From positions 3,658,001 to 3,722,000 of the forward strand of contig NZ_POSP01000003.1 in the NCBI RefSeq assembly GCF_002885975.1: a DNA stretch of 64,000 nucleotides. Reading direction: 5' to 3'. Source of the stretch: Paucibacter aquatile. GTDB lineage: Bacteria; Pseudomonadota; Gammaproteobacteria; Burkholderiales; Burkholderiaceae_C. A program made the translations under genes and the position numbers. Numbering within the stretch: the stretch's first letter is position 1; the number at the start of each line of letters is the position of its first letter. The notes below the pieces were generated by a model. It ran no database searches and had not been told where the DNA came from. It saw only the letters and a list, made by a program, of their open reading frames with translations. Below, piece by piece: positions 33,269-41,392 of this stretch.

Positions 33269-34972
33269 TCAGTTGGCGAGTTGGGTCGGCGTGGTCGATC
33301 CGGGCTGCAGCAGGCCAGCCAGATTGTGGGCAATGCCGGTGATGCCCTCGTTGCTGAGGCCGGCGTCCTTCATCACCGCGTCGACGATGGGCTTGGCGAT
33401 CTGGTACTGCAGGGCCGAGTTCATGACCTGCTCCGGGAAGGTGCCGGCCGGCGCGCTGGTGGCGCCGTCCTGTGCGCCCCCGTTGGTGCCCCCATTCATG
33501 CCATTGACCTGGAAGATGCGGATCGAATCGATCTTCTCCATCGGTCGCACCGCCTGCTCGATGATCTGCGGCAGCTGCTGCAGCAGCAGGGTGCGCACCT
33601 GCAGGTCGATCTGCGCGGCCGACAAGGTGTTCAGCGCCTCGTTGATGGCGCGCTTGCCTTCGGCTTCGGCCAGGGCGGCGGCCTGTTTTGCACGTGCTTC
33701 GATGGTGATGGCCTCGGCACGGTCCAGCGCGGCTTCCTTCTCAGCCGAGGCTGAGACCTTGACCGCAATCGCCAGCTGTTCGGCTTCCTTGCTGGCTTCG
33801 ATCAGCTGGATGTTTTTCTCCCGCTCGGCCACCGCCACCTGACGGGCGGTGTTCACGCCTTCCTCGGCCTTGACGGCATCGGCACGCGCCTGGTTGGCCA
33901 AGGCGTCGGCCACCGATTGTTCCTTGCTCTTGTTGGCAATCGCGATCTGCATGTCCTGGCGAGCGATTTCCACTTGCTTGCGCTGCTCGGCGCGCTGCAT
34001 CTCGGTCTTGCGCTCCAGCTCGATCTCGCGGGTCTGCACGACCAGGTTCTTGTCGATCTCGGCCGACTTGATCTCACGCTCGGCTTCGATCTTCTTCTGG
34101 CTGACCTGGCGTTCGGCCTCGATCTTGGCGGCTTCGGCTTCGCGGCTGCGCTCGGCTTGCTGGGTGGCGATCTGCGCAGCCTGCTCGGCGCGCGCGGTTT
34201 CCACCTGACGCTGCTGGGCCAGGGTGGCGAATTCCTGATCCTGTTCGATGGTCAGCTTCTGGCGCTGCGCTTCCAGGTTCTTGGTGCGCACCTGCATCTC
34301 GGTTTCCTGCTCGACATCGTTGCGCTGCTTGCGGCGCGCCTCGGTCTGTTCGGTCAAGCGGGTCAGGCCCTCGGCGTCGAAGGCGTTGTTGGGGTTGAAG
34401 AACTGCTTGTCGGTCTGGTCCAGGCTGGTCAGCGAGACCGACTCCAGCTCCAGGCCGTTCTTCTCCAGGTCTTCGGCCACCGCGTTCTGCACCGCCTGCA
34501 CGAAATCGCGGCGCTTGTCTTGCAGCTCCTGGATGGTCATGGTGGCGGCGGTGGCGCGCAGGGCGTCAACGAACTTGTCTTCCACCAGGGTTTTCAGCGC
34601 TTCCGGTGCCAGGGTGCGCGTGCCCAGGGTCTGGGCGGCGGTGCTGACGGCCTCGGCCGTTTGCTGCACGCGCACGAAGAATGCGGCGGTCACGTCCACG
34701 CGCATGCGGTCCTTGGTGATCAGGCTCTCGCGCTCGCGGCGCATGACCTCGAGCTTCAGCGTGTTCATATTGACCAGCACGCGCTCATGAAACACCGGCA
34801 GCACGATGGCGCCGCCGTCCATGATGACCTTTTGCCCGCCCAGGCCGGTGCGCACAAAGGCGGTTTCCTTGGTCGAGCGCTTGTACAGGCGCGCGAACAC
34901 CAGGCCGATGGCCAGAAGGCCCAGCAGGGCGATGCCGGCGATGCTGCCGAGTTCAATCAGATTGTTGTCCAT
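33269..34972 (-). CDS. yqiK: Flotillin-family protein (YqiK-like)
   Basis: 567 aa. An N-terminal membrane anchor (IAGIALLGLLAIGLVFARLY) is followed by the SPFH domain (FVRTGLGGQKVIMDGGAIVLPVF starts it), a long Glu/Ala/Arg/Gln coiled coil (about 220-440) and a hydrophilic tail with an Asn/Gly-rich stretch. Length and layout match flotillins of the E. coli YqiK type, which organise membrane microdomains and contribute to fluidity and stress tolerance. It is the last gene of the RHH/PspA/YqiJ/YqiK operon, with AAGGAGG upstream of its start. Confidence 0.95.
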   Translation of the reverse strand: MDNNLIELGSIAGIALLGLLAIGLVFARLYKRSTKETAFVRTGLGGQKVIMDGGAIVLPVFHERVLVNMNTLKLEVMRRERESLITKDRMRVDVTAAFFVRVQQTAEAVSTAAQTLGTRTLAPEALKTLVEDKFVDALRATAATMTIQELQDKRRDFVQAVQNAVAEDLEKNGLELESVSLTSLDQTDKQFFNPNNAFDAEGLTRLTEQTEARRKQRNDVEQETEMQVRTKNLEAQRQKLTIEQDQEFATLAQQRQVETARAEQAAQIATQQAERSREAEAAKIEAERQVSQKKIEAEREIKSAEIDKNLVVQTREIELERKTEMQRAEQRKQVEIARQDMQIAIANKSKEQSVADALANQARADAVKAEEGVNTARQVAVAEREKNIQLIEASKEAEQLAIAVKVSASAEKEAALDRAEAITIEARAKQAAALAEAEGKRAINEALNTLSAAQIDLQVRTLLLQQLPQIIEQAVRPMEKIDSIRIFQVNGMNGGTNGGAQDGATSAPAGTFPEQVMNSALQYQIAKPIVDAVMKDAGLSNEGITGIAHNLAGLLQPGSTTPTQLAN

Positions 34973-35007
34973 GGCTTTCTTCTTCCTCCTTGAATCAGTG
35001 GGGCGCC

Positions 35008-35640
35008 TCAGCGCTCGACCAGGCCCGGGTGCGGGTTGCGGATGGCGCGGTAGATGGCGCCGTTCTTGCGCACCAGCAGCAGCTCGCTGCCCTCTTCGAA
35101 GACCTCGTCCGCCAGGTCGGGCTCGACCAGCAGGTGGTGCACGCGGCCATGCTCGTCGCGCACCCGCGCCTGGGCGGCCAGGCCCTGGCGGGCGTGGCCG
35201 GCATAGACCGTGGCAACCCGGCCCAGCAGGGTTTGGGCGCTGACCGCCGAGCTCTCATCGCGCGGCACGATATGGGCCACCAGGGCGCCGAGCGCGCGCA
35301 CCGTGGTCAGGCCTGCGGGCACGGCCACCAGGCCGGCGATCCATGCCGGCAGGTAGTGGCCGACCAGACCTCGGCTGACCATTTGCAGGCTGTAGCCGAA
35401 CAAGGCGTAGCCGGTCAGGAACAGCAGCAGCAAGACCAGGGCCGGCACCCGGCCCAGATGCAGCCAGCCCAGCACCCGGTCGAGCGCGCCGTCGTGGCCG
35501 GCTTCGGGCAGCCAGTCGTCCAGCCAGTTGCTGGGGCTCATCGAGATCATCATGCCCAGGCCTTCCAGCAGGGCGATGCCGACGATCAGGGCGAAGGCGA
35601 TGCCGAAGGGCAGGTTCTCCGGGGTGGTGAACAGGCTCAT
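35008..35640 (-). CDS. yqiJ: YqiJ-type membrane protein with C-terminal OB-fold
   Basis: 210 aa. Three membrane segments (FGIAFALIVGIALLEGLGMM; PALVLLLLFLTGYALFGYSL; WIAGLVAVPAGLTTVRALG) precede a C-terminal OB-fold-like domain (LLGRVATVYAGHARQGL, ARVRDEHGRVHHLLVEP, LLLVRKNGAIYRAIRNP). This is the NfeD-like partner that accompanies flotillins, here of the E. coli YqiJ type and size. Its start overlaps the pspA-like stop by 4 bp, and the flotillin gene follows after 35 bp. Confidence 0.92.
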   Translation of the reverse strand: MSLFTTPENLPFGIAFALIVGIALLEGLGMMISMSPSNWLDDWLPEAGHDGALDRVLGWLHLGRVPALVLLLLFLTGYALFGYSLQMVSRGLVGHYLPAWIAGLVAVPAGLTTVRALGALVAHIVPRDESSAVSAQTLLGRVATVYAGHARQGLAAQARVRDEHGRVHHLLVEPDLADEVFEEGSELLLVRKNGAIYRAIRNPHPGLVER

Positions 35641-36323
35641 GCTTGACCGTCAGCGCCGGACTGTTTCAGCTGGGCCAGGCGCGCGTCGATCTGCGTCTGC
35701 CGCACCAGATCTTCCAGCGTCTGCAGCTTGCTGGCGTCGTCCAGCCGGCCGGCGCGGGCCACGCCCGAGAGGCCGGTCTGGCGTTCGTAGATGCGGTCAA
35801 AGGCGTCGGTGGCGCCCGCCATGCGCTGTTCAATCTGGGCCGCGCTGCTGCCGGGCTTGGCCGCGGTGCCGGCGCTGCTGGCCCGGCTTTGCCGGAACTG
35901 GCTCAGCGCCGCTTCCATCTCGCGCCGCTTGGCCAGCAGGGCATCGACGTAGCCGCGGTGCTCGCCTTCCTGCTGGGCCAGCTCGGCCAGGCTGGCCTCC
36001 AGCAAGGGCAGCTGGGTTTCGATGTCCAGTTGGCGGCCCACGGCGGCGCGCGCCAGGTCTTCGCGGCCCTGGCCCAGGGCGGTGTCGATTTGCGCTTTCA
36101 GCGTGTCGTGCTGGCGGTTCAGCTCGGCATGGCGCTGCTGGGCCAGATGGCGGTTGGCGGTGACCGTGCCCAGCTCATGGCGCACTTCGTCCACCACCTG
36201 GTCGAGTTCGCGCAAGGCTTGCTCCATCATGGCCTCGGGCGCATGGTCTTCGATGCGGTCCAGCAAGGCGTGCACGCCGCCAGCCATGGCACGGGTGACG
36301 CGGGATCTCAGGGTTTCGGCCAT
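35637..36323 (-). CDS. PspA/IM30-family membrane-stress protein
   Basis: 228 aa from the ATG at 36323, which has AAGGAG 7 bp upstream; a frame to 36473 is shadow of the upstream gene. It is nearly all helical, with a long central coiled coil (TANRHLAQQRHAELNRQHDT and on to KRREMEAALSQFRQ), as in PspA/Vipp1 ESCRT-III-like proteins. The usual N-terminal amphipathic start is altered (AETLRSRVTRAMAGG). PspA polymers coat and repair stressed membranes. Overlaps yqiJ by 4 bp; the RHH-like gene ends 1 bp upstream. Confidence 0.9.
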   Translation of the reverse strand: MAETLRSRVTRAMAGGVHALLDRIEDHAPEAMMEQALRELDQVVDEVRHELGTVTANRHLAQQRHAELNRQHDTLKAQIDTALGQGREDLARAAVGRQLDIETQLPLLEASLAELAQQEGEHRGYVDALLAKRREMEAALSQFRQSRASSAGTAAKPGSSAAQIEQRMAGATDAFDRIYERQTGLSGVARAGRLDDASKLQTLEDLVRQTQIDARLAQLKQSGADGQA

Positions 36324-36324
36324 T

Positions 36325-36846
36325 TCACGCTCCTTGTTGACGGGCTTGTTGCAGACATTGGATGGCTTGCGCCAGTTGCAGCGTGGCGCCGATATGGCGT
36401 TGCACGCCGTCGGGGTCGAAGGCCGCAGCCTGGGGGGTGGTGGCTTGGCGCAGCAGGGATTCGGTGTGCGCAAAGCTGCGCCGCAGCAGCTTGTCTTCCA
36501 ACTGCTTGGCCTGTTCCAGATTGCCGACCTCGGCGCTGATCAGCAGCGCCATGGCATGGCTGATGTGCTCCAGCGCCTGGCTGAGCACCTCGGAATGTTG
36601 GCCAGTGCTGGCCTCCAGCTGGGCCAGGGCGGCACGCGGCCGGGCGGCCAGATCGCGGCACCAGGCCAGAGCGGTGACGAAGTCAAAAGCGCCGTCATGC
36701 TGGCGCTTGAGCTGCCCGAGCAGCACGCGCAGCTTGTCGCTGTTGGTGCTGGCGCCCTCGACCTTCAGCTGCGCCAGCCAGAGGTAGAGGTCGCTAGGGA
36801 TGCGCGCCGACAGCGGCTCCATCGTCGTGCTCGTTGCTTGCGTCAT
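36325..36846 (-). CDS. Unknown protein with RHH-like N-terminus, first gene of the PspA-YqiJ-YqiK operon
   Basis: 173 aa. Residues ~9-45 (MEPLSARIPSDLYLWLAQL, then a serine/asparagine turn and KLRVLLGQL) fit a ribbon-helix-helix pattern. The rest is helical with no family I recognise. The stop is 1 bp from the PspA start, so the genes are tightly coupled. It could be an operon repressor or a membrane-stress sensor that binds PspA. It is the second RHH-type protein in this window placed beside an SPFH gene. The start has AGGA 5 bp upstream. Confidence 0.75.
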   Translation of the reverse strand: MTQATSTTMEPLSARIPSDLYLWLAQLKVEGASTNSDKLRVLLGQLKRQHDGAFDFVTALAWCRDLAARPRAALAQLEASTGQHSEVLSQALEHISHAMALLISAEVGNLEQAKQLEDKLLRRSFAHTESLLRQATTPQAAAFDPDGVQRHIGATLQLAQAIQCLQQARQQGA

Positions 36847-36886
36847 GGTCCTGCTCCTGCGGGGCTGAAACGACCCGATGCGAGGC

Positions 36887-36914
36887 AGTGTATGCGTCTG
36901 AATTCAAATGACAA
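36887..36914 (-). promoter_or_regulatory. Sigma-70-like promoter of the PspA-YqiJ-YqiK operon
   Basis: On the minus strand TTGTCA (36909-36914) and TACACT (36887-36892) are separated by 16 bp, about 40 bp before the first start codon. There is no GG-N10-GC element, so sigma-54 control as for enterobacterial psp is not seen here. Confidence 0.5.
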
Positions 36915-36932
36915 CACCCCCAGAAGGGGGTG
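36915..36932 (-). terminator. Hairpin after the FAD oxidase gene
   Basis: CACCCCC (36915-36921) pairs perfectly with GGGGGTG (36926-36932) around AGAA. It is 13 bp past the FAD oxidase stop on the minus strand and immediately upstream of the PspA-operon -35. The following tract (TTGTCATTT) is only partly U-rich. Confidence 0.5.
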
Positions 36933-36945
36933 AAAGGACCGAGGC

Positions 36946-38430
36946 CTACAGATAGCGCGCCCAGAGCTGGTTGCTCAGCTTGCCGGCCGGGTCGTGCGCT
37001 TGCTTCAGCCGGCGCAGCTCGCTCACCTCCGGGTAGGCGCGCTCGAACTGCGCGCGGCTGGCGTGCAGTTGGTAGGGCAGGTAGTAGCGCCCCTCGTGTT
37101 CCAGGGCCAGGGCGATGAGTTCGCGCGTCCAGCCGGCCACCAGGGCTTGGGCGTTTTCGTCCGTGCCTTGCTTGTAGTACAGCACGAAACAGAAGACCTC
37201 CTCTTTGGCCCAGGGCAGAAGGCTGTCGCTGTCGGGCGGCGCGTGGCGGATGGACACATTCAGCGCCATCACCTGGCGTTGGCGCAGCAGGGCCGCCATG
37301 GCTCGGGTGAAGCTCAGGAAATGGCGTGGCGGAATGAAGTACTCCTGCAGCACATAGCTGGAGTGCCTGCGCTGGCGCGGCTCCAGCTGGGCCACATCAA
37401 GGCTGGCCTCGTGGTTCAGCCATTGCACCGCCTTGCCAGCGCTGAGCAAGGGGTGCACGACCTGGCTGCGCAACAGCGCCCCACCCGGCAACTCGCTCAT
37501 GGCCCAGATCAGGCTTTGCTCCAGCCGGTAGCTGGCGCCGCGCGGCACCAGGCGGGCGGTCTCGGTCAGCGCCGTGCCATCCGGGCAGCGGCGCCAGCTC
37601 ACAGCGACCGGCTGGTCGAAGCGTGGCGGCAGCAGATCGGCGTTGTGCAGCACGCAGTCCCCGCGCGCCAGCACTTCGCGCTGGAAGTAGGCCGGGTAGT
37701 CGGCCAGCGCCAGGCTTTTCACCTCGCGGCGGATTTTGCAGTTGCGCGCGAGATCCAGCTCCACCTCGCTGATCACCGCCAGCGCCCCGTAGCCACCCAG
37801 CGCCGCGCGGAACAGCTCGGCGTTCTCGCTGCGGCTGGCTTCGACGATGCGGCCATCAGCCAGCACCAGCTGCAAGGCCTGCACGGTGCGGCCCACGGGC
37901 CCATGGCCGACATAACGGCCATGGCAGTTGACCGAGACCGAACCGCCGATGCTGAAGTTGGCATAGCTCTGCATGGTCTTGATGGCCAGACCCAGCGGGT
38001 CGAGATGGTCTTGCAGATCCCGCCAGCTCATGCCCGCCTGCACCCGCACCCGCATCTGTTCCGGTCGCAGCCAGACCAAGGCCCTCATGCCGCGCAAATC
38101 CAGCTGCAGGCCGCCGGCAATCGCCACCTGGCCGCCCATGCTGAAATGCCCGCCGCCCACAGCCACCTGGCCTGGCCAGGCGCGCAAAGCGGCCGCGATC
38201 TCGGCGGCCGAGCGCGGGTGCTCGATCCCGGCGACCGGCACGCTGTACAGACGGGTGACGTTGTGCACCCACAGCTCCGGCGCGCAATGCACCGCCGTGG
38301 GCAGCAGGCTGAGCAGACCGGCCTGGGCCAGGCCCAGAACCAGGCGGCGCCGGCCCAGCGCGGGCAGCGCGGCAAGATCGCTTAATCTCTGATCGCTGCT
38401 AACTTTTGGAGTCCCTGCCATGTCTTGCAT
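36946..38430 (-). CDS. FAD-binding (PCMH/VAO-type) oxidoreductase, sugar-lactone oxidase-like
   Basis: 494 aa from the ATG at 38430, which has AGGGAG upstream; the ATG at 38421 is an alternative. A Tat-like signal (ALGRRRLVLGLAQAGLLSLLP) precedes the FAD_binding_4 domain: SVPVAGIEHPRSAAEI, VAVGGGHFSMGGQ, MRVRVQAGMSWRDLQD and NFSIGGSVSVNCHGRYVGHG. The C-terminal half is that of the L-gulonolactone/arabinonolactone oxidase group, ending KQAHDPAGKLSNQLW. The covalent-FAD histidine position is occupied by G-G-H-F. The start region overlaps the divergent LprI-MliC gene by 11 bp. Confidence 0.88.
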   Translation of the reverse strand: MQDMAGTPKVSSDQRLSDLAALPALGRRRLVLGLAQAGLLSLLPTAVHCAPELWVHNVTRLYSVPVAGIEHPRSAAEIAAALRAWPGQVAVGGGHFSMGGQVAIAGGLQLDLRGMRALVWLRPEQMRVRVQAGMSWRDLQDHLDPLGLAIKTMQSYANFSIGGSVSVNCHGRYVGHGPVGRTVQALQLVLADGRIVEASRSENAELFRAALGGYGALAVISEVELDLARNCKIRREVKSLALADYPAYFQREVLARGDCVLHNADLLPPRFDQPVAVSWRRCPDGTALTETARLVPRGASYRLEQSLIWAMSELPGGALLRSQVVHPLLSAGKAVQWLNHEASLDVAQLEPRQRRHSSYVLQEYFIPPRHFLSFTRAMAALLRQRQVMALNVSIRHAPPDSDSLLPWAKEEVFCFVLYYKQGTDENAQALVAGWTRELIALALEHEGRYYLPYQLHASRAQFERAYPEVSELRRLKQAHDPAGKLSNQLWARYL

Positions 38431-39073
38431 CGTTCCGCGCTCCCTGGTTTTCGCGCAGCGTAGCGCAAGCCGCATGCGGCCCGGCCTGTTCGGCCTGCTG
38501 CTGGCCCTGCTCGGCGGCGCCGCACCGGCGCTGCAGGCGGCGCCCGGGCCGGCCTTCGACTGCGCCAAGGTCCAGCCCGGCAGCATGGCGGCCTTGGTTT
38601 GCGCCGATGCTGGCCTGGTGAAACTGGACCGCCAACTGGCCCAGGTCTACAGCCAGGCTCTGAAGAAGACCGCCAAGGAGCGCCCGCCCCTGCTCAAGGC
38701 CGAGCAGCGCGGCTGGGTCAAGGGCCGGGACGAGTGCTGGAAGAGCCAGGACAAACCGGCCTGCGTGAAAGACAGTTATGTCCGCCGCATCGCCGAGCTG
38801 CAGGCCCGTTACCGACTGCTGCCGCCGCAGGGGCCGATCCGCTGGGCCTGTGATGGCAATGCCGCCAAGGAGGTGGTGGTGAGCTTCTTCGCCACCGAGC
38901 CGCCGACCCTGGTGGCCGAGTTCGGCGACAGCAGCTCGCTGATGTTTGCCGAGCGCAGCGCCAGCGGCAGCCGCTATGTCGGCCGCAATGAGAGCTTCTG
39001 GGAGCACCAGGGCGAAGCCCGCATTGTCTGGGGCTACCAGGCGCCGGAGATGGTCTGCCGCCAGCCTCGATGA
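38420..39073 (+). CDS. LprI-like and MliC-like lysozyme-inhibitor fusion, secreted
   Basis: 217 aa. The ATG at 38420 has GGAG 8 bp upstream; an ATG at 38474 would start directly at the signal peptide (PGLFGLLLALLGGAAPALQA). Residues ~48-130 fit the LprI/DUF1311 pattern (FDCAKV, LVCADAGLVKLDRQLAQVYS, LLKAEQRGWVKGRDECW, ACVKDSYVRRIAEL). Residues ~135-217 fit MliC (IRWACDGN, SSSLMFAERSASGSRYVG, ESFWEHQGEARIVWG). Both families inhibit c-type lysozymes in the periplasm. The gene starts head-to-head with the FAD oxidase. Confidence 0.85.
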   Translation: MSCIVPRSLVFAQRSASRMRPGLFGLLLALLGGAAPALQAAPGPAFDCAKVQPGSMAALVCADAGLVKLDRQLAQVYSQALKKTAKERPPLLKAEQRGWVKGRDECWKSQDKPACVKDSYVRRIAELQARYRLLPPQGPIRWACDGNAAKEVVVSFFATEPPTLVAEFGDSSSLMFAERSASGSRYVGRNESFWEHQGEARIVWGYQAPEMVCRQPR

Positions 39074-39584
39074 AGAGGAGCGCCGTGCCCTGCCGCATGT
39101 GGCCGGGCGCTTGGGGCTTGGGCGTTAGCGCGGCGATGGCGCACTGCTTGGCCAGGCGAGTCGCTCGCCCGACCGCCCGCCGGTGCTGGTGCCTGAGTAA
39201 CGCGGCACCCATGCGGCCTGCATGAGTGGGCCTTGGCAGCCAAAGCTGCGGCGCACTCGGTGGGCTTCGCGGCAGACTGTCGCCAATCTTTACAACTTGT
39301 TTCGTGAGCCGTTGCCGATGTGGCCATACCGCCTGGCCTTGCAAGGTTCCCCGCGTTTCGGGGGGGGGCGGCCCTGACCGTGAAGCAAGACACGCCTGCT
39401 CGTTCTCAAATCCGGCCATCTGCTCGGAAACAGTGCTGCCTTGACCCGTCTTGTGCCTGACTCCACTTGGCGCAGCACTCGCGCTGGCATGTCATTTGCG
39501 TGGTGACGTTTGCTCTCCACTTGGGGGAGCCCGTCCATGCGATAGGGGGGCGGAACACCATGAATTCGAAAGAGCGACAGAAAG
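39074..39584. other. Intergenic region with a sigma-54 promoter near its 3' end
   Basis: About 510 bp without a credible gene; open frames here look like shadows. Apart from the sigma-54 promoter (39485-39499), visible items are a short hairpin (GGCGAGTCGCTCGCC) near 39160 and a run of nine G near 39360. The upstream part would be the expected place for enhancer-binding-protein sites. Confidence 0.5.
39485..39499 (+). promoter_or_regulatory. Sigma-54 (RpoN) promoter of a PEP-CTERM gene
   Basis: TGGCATGTCATTTGC matches the RpoN consensus TGGCACG-N4-TTGC with one change and has the required GG (39486-39487)-N10-GC (39498-39499) spacing. Transcription would start near 39511, giving a leader of about 75 nt. 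In exosortase bacteria, PEP-CTERM genes are commonly driven by RpoN with the PrsK/PrsR system (family knowledge); neither protein is encoded in this window. Confidence 0.8.
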
Positions 39585-40232
39585 ATGATGAAAAACGCAA
39601 TCCATTCCTTTGCCATCGCAACCCTTGGCTTGGCCCTCGCAGGCGCCGCCCACGCTGGACCCGTCCATGTTGGCGTGATGAACGGCGGCGGCTTCGGTGG
39701 CGTCAATGGCAATGCCAACACCGCGCAGCAAGGCATCCTGTCTTCGACCCTGGGCTTCGTCAACAGCGGGTTTCAAGTCCAGGCCGGCGACAAAGTGCAG
39801 GTCACGGCAAGCGGCACCCTGTGCCTGAGTGGCAATGCGGGCTGTGGCGACGCGAACGGGCAAGTGATGCAGGGTCTTGGCAACGGGACGGCGCACTTCA
39901 CGGGGCTGAACAATCTCTTCGGCGCCTTGGTCGGCAGCATTGTTGGCGACGACAGTGGCAACTTCCAGGCCTTTGATGCCGCCGACGTGGCAAACGGTAT
40001 CTCGCAAAGCTCCTTGTTCGCTCTCGGTACGAACGTGCAGTTCACCGCGACCCGCAGCGGCCGCCTCTACCTGGGTGTGAGCGATTCGGCCTTCTGGGAC
40101 AACGCGGGCGCTGGCTTCGAAGTGACGCTGTCGCGCATCCCTTCGGGCAATCAAGTGCCCGAGCCCTCGTCCTGGGCACTGGCCGGGCTGGCTCTGTTTG
40201 CAGCCTTCGCTGCACGCCGCCGCAGCGCCTGA
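39585..40232 (+). CDS. PEP-CTERM sorted exported protein
   Basis: 215 aa. A signal peptide (IATLGLALAGAAHA) leads a Gly/Asn-rich beta-type body with two cysteines in LCLSGNAGCGDANG. The C-terminus is a textbook PEP-CTERM sorting tag: VPEPSSW, a hydrophobic helix and ARRR at residues ~190-213. An exosortase (EpsH-type) elsewhere in the genome would process it for the surface or matrix. The body (GFQVQAGDKVQVTASGTLCL; SGRLYLGVSDSAFWDN) has a lectin-like look common among PEP-CTERM proteins. It is transcribed alone from the sigma-54 promoter upstream. Confidence 0.92.
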   Translation: MMKNAIHSFAIATLGLALAGAAHAGPVHVGVMNGGGFGGVNGNANTAQQGILSSTLGFVNSGFQVQAGDKVQVTASGTLCLSGNAGCGDANGQVMQGLGNGTAHFTGLNNLFGALVGSIVGDDSGNFQAFDAADVANGISQSSLFALGTNVQFTATRSGRLYLGVSDSAFWDNAGAGFEVTLSRIPSGNQVPEPSSWALAGLALFAAFAARRRSA

Positions 40233-40360
40233 GCTTGACGTTTCAGCTTGACGCTTGAGCTCGGCTAGAGCCGGCTGAACACGGCGCCCAGCATCGGCCG
40301 CCCGAAGGGGCGATGCACGGTGAGTGGGTGGCCGTGATGTGGCCGGCCTTGAAGGGTGAG

Positions 40361-40447
40361 CGCGGGTGCGATTGAATCGCTTCGAAAAAAAGAGGCCGCT
40401 GCAAGCCAGCGTTAGCTAGCTAGTCGCAAACCCGCGTCCCTTTTTTT
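40361..40447 (+). terminator. Probable terminator with extended stem after the PEP-CTERM gene
   Basis: CGCGGGTGCGA (40361-40371) pairs with TCGC-AA-ACCCGCG (40424-40436), closing a 52-nt internal region that holds its own short palindrome (GCTAGCTAGC). A T7 run follows (40441-40447). It serves the PEP-CTERM gene and is convergent with the pirin gene. Confidence 0.55.
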
Positions 40448-40456
40448 GCTCAGGCC

Positions 40457-41392
40457 TCAGTAGCCGCTGGCCGGCAGGCGCGGGGCCACCAGGCGCCGGC
40501 CCTCGTCACCTTGTACGAGGCCGAAGCGCGGGCCGCCGGCTTCGCGCTGCGCATCCCAATCGGCCTGCGCCTGGGCCACCGCCTCGCGGCTGAGGCCGAC
40601 GAAGTTCCACCACATTTCGATCTCGGCCGGGAAGGGCTCGCCGCCCAGCAGCAGAAGGCGGCCGCCGGCGCTGAGGCGAATGGACGCGGGCGCCTGCCCC
40701 GGCGCCAGATAGGCCAGCTCGCCCGTGCCCAGGGTCTCGCCGGCCAGGCCCAGCTCGCCTTCCAGCGGCAGCAGGCCATGCTCGAAATCGCCGCGCAGCT
40801 CCAACTGCAGCTCGACGGCTTCGTTCGGTGCATGGATCTCCAGGCCCAGCAGCGGCGTGTAGACCCGCGGCGGCGCCGTGCGGTCGGCGTGGCTGCCGGC
40901 CAGCAGGGTCCATTGCGCGCCCTGCTCCTGCCAGCGCGGCAGGCTGGCATGGTGCTCGAAGGCCGGCGGCCGGTCTTCCTCGCCCGGGGGCAGGGCGATC
41001 CAGAGCTGGGCGGCGTGGATGCGCGCGGTGCCGGCCGGCGCATCCTCGGTGTGGACGATGCCGTGGCCGGCCGTCATCAGGTTCACCTCGCCAGGCCGGA
41101 TCAGCTGCTCGCTGCCCAGGCTGTCGCGGTGCAGGATCTCGCCTTCGATCATCCAGGTGAAGGTCTGCAGGCCGATGTGCGGGTGGCCGCCGACATGCAG
41201 GCCGCCGTTCGCCAGCGCCTGACCCTCAAACTGCACGGGCCCGATGTGGTCGAGAAAACACCAGGCACCCACGCGGCGCCGCTGCGCCGTCGGCAGGGCG
41301 CGGCGTATGGTCAGGCCCTCGCCCAGCTCGGTGCGGCGGGCGTGGATGCGGTCGAAGGGGGCGGCGGGGGTGCTGCTGTGGCTGCTGCTCAT
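40457..41392 (-). CDS. Pirin-family cupin protein
   Basis: 311 aa from the ATG at 41392; the frame runs on to 41515 but without pirin sequence. The N-terminal cupin carries pirin motifs: VGAWCFLDHIGP, GGHPHIGLQTFTWMIEGE (metal histidines), HRDSLGS, LMTAGHGIVHTE and QLWIALP. A C-terminal pirin domain follows (LLLLGGEPFPAEIEMWWNFVGLS). Bacterial pirins are Fe-binding and some act as quercetinases; regulatory roles are also reported. Monocistronic. Confidence 0.94.
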   Translation of the reverse strand: MSSSHSSTPAAPFDRIHARRTELGEGLTIRRALPTAQRRRVGAWCFLDHIGPVQFEGQALANGGLHVGGHPHIGLQTFTWMIEGEILHRDSLGSEQLIRPGEVNLMTAGHGIVHTEDAPAGTARIHAAQLWIALPPGEEDRPPAFEHHASLPRWQEQGAQWTLLAGSHADRTAPPRVYTPLLGLEIHAPNEAVELQLELRGDFEHGLLPLEGELGLAGETLGTGELAYLAPGQAPASIRLSAGGRLLLLGGEPFPAEIEMWWNFVGLSREAVAQAQADWDAQREAGGPRFGLVQGDEGRRLVAPRLPASGY

